In this document: positions 57,621-64,000 of the stretch, piece by piece
Numbering within the stretch: the stretch's first letter is position 1
Layout of the letters: every line of letters starts with the position of its first letter
Origin: Pestalotiopsis fici W106-1
Lineage: Eukaryota; Ascomycota; Sordariomycetes; Amphisphaeriales; Sporocadaceae
Direction: 5' to 3'
Assembly: GCF_000516985.1 (NCBI RefSeq)
Contig: NW_006917101.1
Location: forward strand, 1,604,834 to 1,668,833
Length of the DNA stretch: 64,000 bases
Translations under genes and position numbers: made by a program
The notes under the pieces: generated by a model
The model's database searches: none
Seen by the model: only the letters and a program-made list of their open reading frames with translations
What the model was told of the DNA's origin: nothing

Positions 57621-60600
57621 TGATCAGTAAAGGGGGGCTTGTTAAGCCGTGAGAGAATGAGTGTATGAAGTGAAAACGACAAAAATAGGGAAAATGGGCT
57701 GGTGAATGAGCGTACGGATGTTTCAAAGTGTCGACAGACGGACTGGAGCTTGTCAAAGGTGGGTTGGGTCTCCGAACGAAATGAGGAAATCCTCGTGGTG
57801 TGAAAAGAAGAGCCTTATTATAGCAAAGAATTACATATGGACCTGGAGAGCACAGGGACTCAGTCAGGGCGTGAGGAGGCGGATCACAAGATAATATACA
57901 TATGGAGTCCTCTGTAGTTGGGCGACTCCCGGACCGTTCACTCGGTTCGTGCAGACGCAGATCCCCTACGATGCCCACCGGCTAAGATGACACTCTCGTA
58001 TTGATTCATAACCATTCACGGTGGGCGACGACATCGGTAGCTGAATATCGTGAGATGGCCCCATCGTGGCATGCTGGACCTTCAGGTCGTACATGATACA
58101 ATACTGCAACGAGGCAGAGATTTGGATGGCAAGCTCACGTTCGGCGGGCCATGTACGGCGCACTGCCCCTGGTGAGGCTCAGGGGTGCTAACGAGGCTAG
58201 ACTATAACGGACCGAGACCCCTCAGTCCACTATGGCTGAACCAGTGGTTTGTCAAGGCGAGACCCGCCAGTGTGGGGATAGCTGAGGAGTTTTTGACGGA
58301 CCCGGAGGACCCTGAGAGTTGTCGACCGCCATACGTTTTGCGGACGGGTCACCCGGCGGTCATGTTCACGAACTCGGTGGATACACCCCGTGGATGTTGT
58401 GGCTGGCTGGCCGGTGATGAGAGAGAAGTTTGGGTCCAAAAGGTGCGGTGGGAGAAAAAAGGAGCTCAGCTCAGCAGACGAACTCAACAAGACGCGGCTC
58501 ACGAATCTCCCGTGTCCCCAAAGTCCAGACAAACCCAACCCAGGGTTTGCCTTGCTCGACCATATTCCATGTAATTCAGATTCACCGCCACCCGGCCAAA
58601 TCGTGGAAATTGAGTCTAAGGGAGTTGCGTATGCTGTTCATGGCCAGTCATTTCAGCTCCTGCGAAGAGGAAGTGAAAAATAAGAGTTTGCTACCCGAAA
58701 ACACCCCAGCAAAAGCGTCGCACGATCGTTGAGGCTGATGATCCATTGGATTGCCGCAGCTTTCGGGTCCAAACTAAGATCTTCGCGTCAGAGCTGTGTT
58801 GGCATCTCTGGGTTGGCGAGATAATTTTTCCCTACCAAACTATCGAATCATGGACCCCATTCATCAGCCTAGGCGGTGGATGCCCCGGGCCTCCTGAGTA
58901 AGGCCTGGACAGCAAACACAAGATAAAGACTTCTCTTTTGGATAAAAATACTTCTAGAACGAATTCAGCTGCCGAGCGCATCGTTCGCTGGCTCTGCACG
59001 ATGCTGGTCTTGCTCCATCAACAACATGCTCATTGTACGCCTTTTGCGGGATCCAGTCAGTCAACCAGCCGGTTGGACCGGCTCCTGTGTACACGATAGA
59101 AACCTTATCTCGATCGGTGAGGATGACAATTCATCCACTGAGATCTGCAGTATGGAGAATACAGACGTACAGAGGAAACTCGCAACTCCGGTGTCCTGAG
59201 ACCTCAGGGTGTCGTCCTCCTGAACCGTCGCGACTCCGCCTGGGATGGCAGGTGACCTTTGAGATAAGTTGAGCGGCGCAAGCTTTTGAGTTTCAAGGGC
59301 TACGTAGACCAGACATGCGTATGTTTTATCTATACTATTCTTGAGCAACTCCATACTCTAACCAACCTGCGGAAAACAGAAGCGAAATTGTTCGCTTAAC
59401 ACAGTAAACACACGTATAAGCCTAAAGCACCTTTCCTTATCCTTTTGAATAAAAAATTGTGAAGTGGATATATGTTTCTAGAAGAATCCTGCAGGAGAGT
59501 CCCGCTCATATCAAGCGAAGCTGCATGCCACGAGATATGTACATGTATGGTGCGTGTACGGAGCGGTCAGCGGCAAAGAGCCCCCAGTCTTGTCTGCCGA
59601 ATCTGTTTCTCCACCAGCAGACCATGGCGCCATGGGTGAAAGCGGGTATGGCACCTGAGAGAAGAAGACATGTATGGCACTTTTGATGCTAATAATACCA
59701 GTACTCTGTGGATTTTCGATAATTCCAAATTTCAAAATCTTCCTCGGCAGGCGATGGTAAACAAGTGTAAGGTGAATTCTAAATGCCTTTGACTGGTGGT
59801 GTCTCTGCGTTAGATTGTCAACCGAGCCGCACTAACACGACCCTGAACCTGGGGTAGGACGGGATGCTCTGGCTAGCCCGCATAATGTGCCATACTAACG
59901 CGGAAAATATGCTCGTCTCTCCGGGAGTTCCCTACTGGACACTGGATATGTAGATCCTTTTAAGTCCGAGTATCGACCACTCTCTGATCAATTGCTCCGG
60001 TGCGGGATACGGCAAAGACATAAACTTATAAACCTTGCAATTCCGAGAATTCTCAACGACCTTTTTTCTTTTCTTTTCTTTAAATAATCAACAATATCGG
60101 ATATGAGCAGGCCAAAGGAAGACAACCACTGCATCAATACGATGTATAGGTAAAAGTCTTCACGCCCGGGCTGACAAGCATGAAATAACGCAGTCTCTAT
60201 CTAAATGATATCGTGATAGTACCTGGCAAGAAAAGCCACCAGTATCATGAAATGTTGGGTCGTGATCCGATAATCATGTCCGAAATTCACTGGACAGCTC
60301 TTTGTAAGTCTAGACTCTATTGCTATGGATATTTGTAGCACTATTGAGCGCCCACGGTAGGACGGCTTTGGGTAAGTGACACCTTAGTGCTTCCGAGTTT
60401 GCACTTCTAGACCCTTTGCTGGAGTTTTTAATTTTGAAGAGTAGGAGAGCGCCATTAAAAATGTTTATTGCTCACAGTTTAGTGCACTGAATAGCCATGT
60501 AGCAGAAACATTTGCTCTGTACGACACATTGTATACTGCAACCGACAATGCATGAGGTAATCAGACTATCGAACGATGAATGTGATATTTTGGTTGCGAC

Positions 60601-60905
60601 AGGAACGAGGCATAAATTCGTAAAACGCTAGCCTTATTTGGTGAGGTCTATCTTTTACGGGTTAATCAGGAGCCTCCCCAATGGATGTTATGGACCCTGC
60701 AGCTAAGGCATCGGCCAATCAGTCCAGCGGCAAAGTTAGCTAGTCCCAGAAAAAAACTCGAGAGAAAAAAGTTCCTGAGCAGTTGGTGAGGCAGTTGAGG
60801 CGCGTTGAACATTCGCGACGCAAGAGGCCAATTTCCACTCATTTTTAGTCATTTCCGTTCTTGTGATTGTTCCTTTTGTCAGGTCTTGTAGATTGCCTGT
60901 CCAAG
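57621..60905. other. 3.3-kb divergent intergenic region
   Basis: Lies between the start codons of the NACHT-TPR and elongation factor genes. Frames up to 138 codons occur on both strands but without motifs or splice-consistent extension. A pyrimidine run near 60063 (CTTTTTTCTTTTCTTTTC) and AT-rich parts are visible. It probably carries long leaders and promoters; an unannotated non-coding RNA cannot be excluded. Confidence 0.45.
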
Positions 60906-63517
60906 ATGCGAGGTCTCAGAGCAGCGGCAGTCCTCAGTGACAGCCGCTTGTTGACTTCGAGATGCAGTGGCCGCTTCATGGGCATCTGCTCCCAGAGCGC
61001 TGGATCGCAGCCACGGGTTCAATGGAGGGAGGCGCCTGTACAGATTGAGGGCCGCAGATACTTCAATGTGTCAAGACCAAAGCGGGCAGCGGTTGGAAAT
61101 GCCGCTGCTGCCGCCCAGGCTGCGTGAGTTTCTTTCCGATCTAGGTCCCCAGTAAACGAAATACCCAAAAATGGATGACTGACGACGACTTGGAACGCAG
61201 CTTGAGAAAGGCCGCCGAGGATGCCGCGAACCTCACTCCCGAGGCCGTTTACGAGAAGATGAGCCCCGAGGAGAGACACCGATTGTCGAAAGTGCGAAAC
61301 ATTGGTATTGCGGTACGTTGGCAACATGGGCATAACAAAGATCAATGGCAGTCGGTAATATACTAAACACTTCCTTAGGCCCACATCGACAGTGGTAAAA
61401 CGACGGCTACCGAGCGAGTTCTTTTCTACACCGGCCGTATCAAGGCGATCCACGAGGTCAGAGGAAAGGAAGGTGTTGGCGCAAAGATGGACTCCATGGA
61501 CCTTGAAAGAGAAAAGGGTATCACCATTCAGTCTGCTGCCACGTTCTGTGACTGGAAGAAGGTCGAGGACGGCAAGGAGGAGACGTACCACATCAATCTG
61601 ATCGACACACCTGGCCACATTGACTTTACGATAGAAGTCGAGCGAGCTCTGCGTGTGCTGGATGGTGCCGTCATGATTCTCTGCGCCGTCAGTGGTGTCC
61701 AATCGCAGACCATCACGGTGGACAGACAGATGAAGCGATACAACATTCCTCGAATCAGTTTCATCAACAAGATGGACAGAATGGGCTCCAACCCGTGGAG
61801 AGTTATTGAGCAGATTAACCACAAGCTCAAGATTCCCGCAGCCGCCATTCAGGTCCCCATTGGCATAGAGGACCAGTGCAAGGGTGTTGTCGACCTGATT
61901 GATATGAAGTCCATTTACAATGAAGGTCCTCGTGGCGTTCAACTTCGTACCGTCGATGGAGTACCAGACGACCTGAAGCAGCTCTGTGAGGAGAAGCGAC
62001 AGGAACTCATCGAGAAGTTGGCCGATGTGGACGACGAAATTGCCGAGATCTTCTTGAACGAGGAGACACCTACTCCTCTTCAGATCAAGGCCGCCATCCG
62101 CAGGGCAACCATTGGTCTCAAATTCAGTCCCGTCATGATGGGCTCTGCTCTGGCCGACAAGTCTATCCAGCCCATGCTTGATGGTGTCTGCGACTACCTC
62201 CCTAACCCTGCCGATGTCGAGAACTTGGCCCTCGACAAGTCCAAGGGCGAGGCGCAGACAAAGTTGGTGCCATACAACTCATTACCGTTCGTTGGTCTTG
62301 CTTTCAAGCTGGAAGAGAACAACTATGGACAGCTTACCTACATTCGTGTCTACCAAGGAACCTTGAGAAGGGGCACTTACCTGTTCAATTCACGCAACGA
62401 CAAGAAGGTTCGCATTCCTCGTATTGTACGAATGCACTCCAACGAGATGGAGGACGTCGATTCTGTTGGTGCCGGCGAAATTTGCGCCGTGTTTGGTGTC
62501 GACTGTGCCTCTGGAGACACATTCACGGACGGAAACCTGCCTTACACCATGTCTTCCATGTTCGTGCCTGATGCTGTCATGTCGCTCTCCATCAAGCCCA
62601 AGAAGAGTACCGATGCCGACAACTTCTCCAAGGCCATGAACCGATTCCAGCGTGAAGACCCCACCTTCCGTCTCTTCGTCGACGAGGAGAGTGAAGAAAC
62701 AATCATTTCTGGAATGGGTGAACTGCACCTTGAAATTTACATTGAGCGTCTCCGCCGTGAGTACAAGGTCGAATGTATCACTGGTCAACCACGTGTCGCT
62801 TACCGTGAGACCATTTCCCGACGCGCCGACTTTGATTACCTTCTCCGCAGACAGACTGGTGGACCTGGAGATTTCGCCAGAGTGGGCGGCTGGATCGAGC
62901 CCAACGCAGACCCCGAGTCCAACTCGTTCGAGAACCAAGTCGTCGGTGGTGCCATTCCTGACAAGTTCATCTCTGCCTGTGGTAAGGGTTTCGAGAATGC
63001 TTGTCAGAAGGGCCCTCTCCTGGGCCACATGGTCATCGGTGCTAAGATGGTTGTTAACGATGGTGCTACGCACGTTACGGATTCGTCCGATTTCGCTTTC
63101 TCTTTGGCTGCGCAGATGGCCTTCCAAAAGGTCTTTGACGACGCCGGTGGTGCCGTTCTCGAACCGCTGATGAAGACTACCATTACGGCCCCCAATGAGT
63201 TCCAGGGTAACATTCTCATGTTGATGAACAAGCGCAACGCCACGATTGTCGATACCGAAATTGGCAGTGAGGATTTCACCCTCATTGCCGACTGCAGCTT
63301 GAACGCCATGTTTGGCTTCTCCAGCCAGCTGAGAGCCGCTACTCAGGGCAAGGGAGAGTTCAGTATGGAGTTCAGCCACTACGCCGCCGCACCACCACAC
63401 TTGCAGTAAGTTTCTAAACGATTGTAATTTTTGTTTGACATTTGTTACTAACAAGCGTATAGGAAGGAACTTGTCGCCAAATACCAGAAGGAGCTCGAGG
63501 CCAAGCGCACCAAATAG
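60906..63517 (+). CDS. MEF1: Mitochondrial translation elongation factor G
   Basis: Four exons: 60906-61123, 61201-61312, 61379-63405, 63463-63517; 803 aa. The basic, Arg/Ser-rich start is a mitochondrial targeting sequence. GTPase motifs are complete: [19 protein letters not shown] (G1, joined over intron 2), [10 protein letters not shown] (G2), DTPGHIDF (G3) and NKMDRMG (G4). Domain II onward is standard EF-G, with [19 protein letters not shown] in domain III and [20 protein letters not shown] in domain IV. It drives ribosome translocation in mitochondria (MEF1/GFM1 type rather than the recycling factor MEF2, judged by overall match to the mEF-G1 layout). The 77-nt first intron uses the GTGAGT donor and the acceptor at 61200; the alternative acceptor at 61152 would leave an intron of only 29 nt. 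Confidence 0.97.
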
Positions 63518-64000
63518 AGCATCAGTCGCCTCGAATTGGCCTTTGGCTCTACCAATTAACATTTATACCACCACAACTTTGTAACATCTTGAGACTTGCG
63601 ACAAGAGCTGTCTGGGAGTTTTGTTTTACTGTACAATGTACCATATTTTGACGATATACTATCAAGAGATAGAAGTAACGAGGTCCGATAGACTTTGTGT
63701 TCCATAGACCTGTACATTTAAGGCGGGACAATTTGGAATGAAAGTCATGATGACATGGCGCCAAGGCGCGAATAAAATAATATAGACAAATCTCATCTCT
63801 GCTTTGCATGCTAAACATGTCACCTAACAGGGCCACTTGACTAGTTTTCATCGTAGCCTACGCTTTCCCTTTCTCTTTTCTAACGTTCATTTCTTGCCTC
63901 CCCTAGCTCGCCTGTTGTCAATGTTTCGACTTACTGGGGTATCAGGAAGGTATCCAAGTAGTATGTTTATGATGAATGTCATCAAAGAAGGAGAAGTCCC
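63518..64000. other. 3' region of the elongation factor gene to window end
   Basis: Terminal 0.5 kb holding the 3' UTR. No further gene is supported before the edge. Confidence 0.45.

Noticed and set aside
61019..61942. 307-codon minus-strand ORF opposite the start of elongation factor G
   Set aside because: Crosses introns and exons of a clear plus-strand gene; no motif.
62390..63562. 390-codon minus-strand ORF opposite elongation factor G
   Set aside because: Shadow of a strongly conserved coding exon on the plus strand.

Overview
The window looks like a scaffold segment from a filamentous ascomycete (Pezizomycotina, probably Sordariomycetes and perhaps Hypocreales). The grounds are short 50-110 nt GT-AG introns, laccase, yapsin-like protease, UstYa-family, rhodopsin-like and NACHT-TPR genes, and decayed genes whose tryptophan codons have become stops, as repeat-induced point mutation (RIP) would do. 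Species cannot be named from sequence alone. All intron positions are my own splice models; each model listed keeps the reading frame. A run of 100 Ns (50226-50325) marks an assembly gap.

Left part (1-20 kb): a secreted laccase (1518-3437, +) converges on a 14-TM MFS drug transporter (3755-5654, -). Then come a probable 88-aa membrane protein missed by simple ORF calling (8262-8633, -), a standalone RNase H-fold protein (9106-10410, -), a two-exon 123-aa protein (10863-11378, +), a 72-aa Cys-rich protein (11873-12091, -), a GPI-type aspartic protease (15427-16990, +) and a decayed flavin-dependent halogenase (about 17582-18950, +).

Middle part (20.4-35.7 kb), the most interesting region: a compact biosynthetic cluster that I read as a fungal ribosomal-peptide (dikaritin-type RiPP) locus. 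Its centre is a two-exon gene (31207-31547) for an 89-aa secreted precursor with three copies of the segment NSWSAR in 22-residue repeats. The repeats are identical in protein but use different synonymous codons. Around it are two UstYa/DUF3328 proteins, each with both HXXHC motifs, an SDR, a class I methyltransferase, a GMC oxidoreductase, a BBE-type FAD oxidase, a 7-TM rhodopsin-like protein and an MFS exporter. No tyrosinase, P450 or transcription factor of the cluster is visible here.

Right-middle part (37.8-50 kb): decayed accessory DNA. It holds a HET-domain pseudogene (about 37870-38919), an intact FAD monooxygenase (39762-41149, -), a collapsed highly-reducing PKS relic (KS, DH fragment, cMT fragment; about 41965-44125, +), an intact HXXXDG acyltransferase (44872-46356, +), an AT-rich island, a Ulp1-like cysteine protease (46790-47884, -) and a monocarboxylate-type MFS transporter (48241-49689, -). 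The monooxygenase, PKS relic and acyltransferase are probably what is left of a second metabolite cluster.

Right part (50.7-64 kb): a large NACHT-TPR protein (50713-57620, -; about 2249 aa), a 3.3-kb stretch without a supported gene, and mitochondrial elongation factor G (60906-63517, +), a housekeeping gene that marks the edge of core genome.
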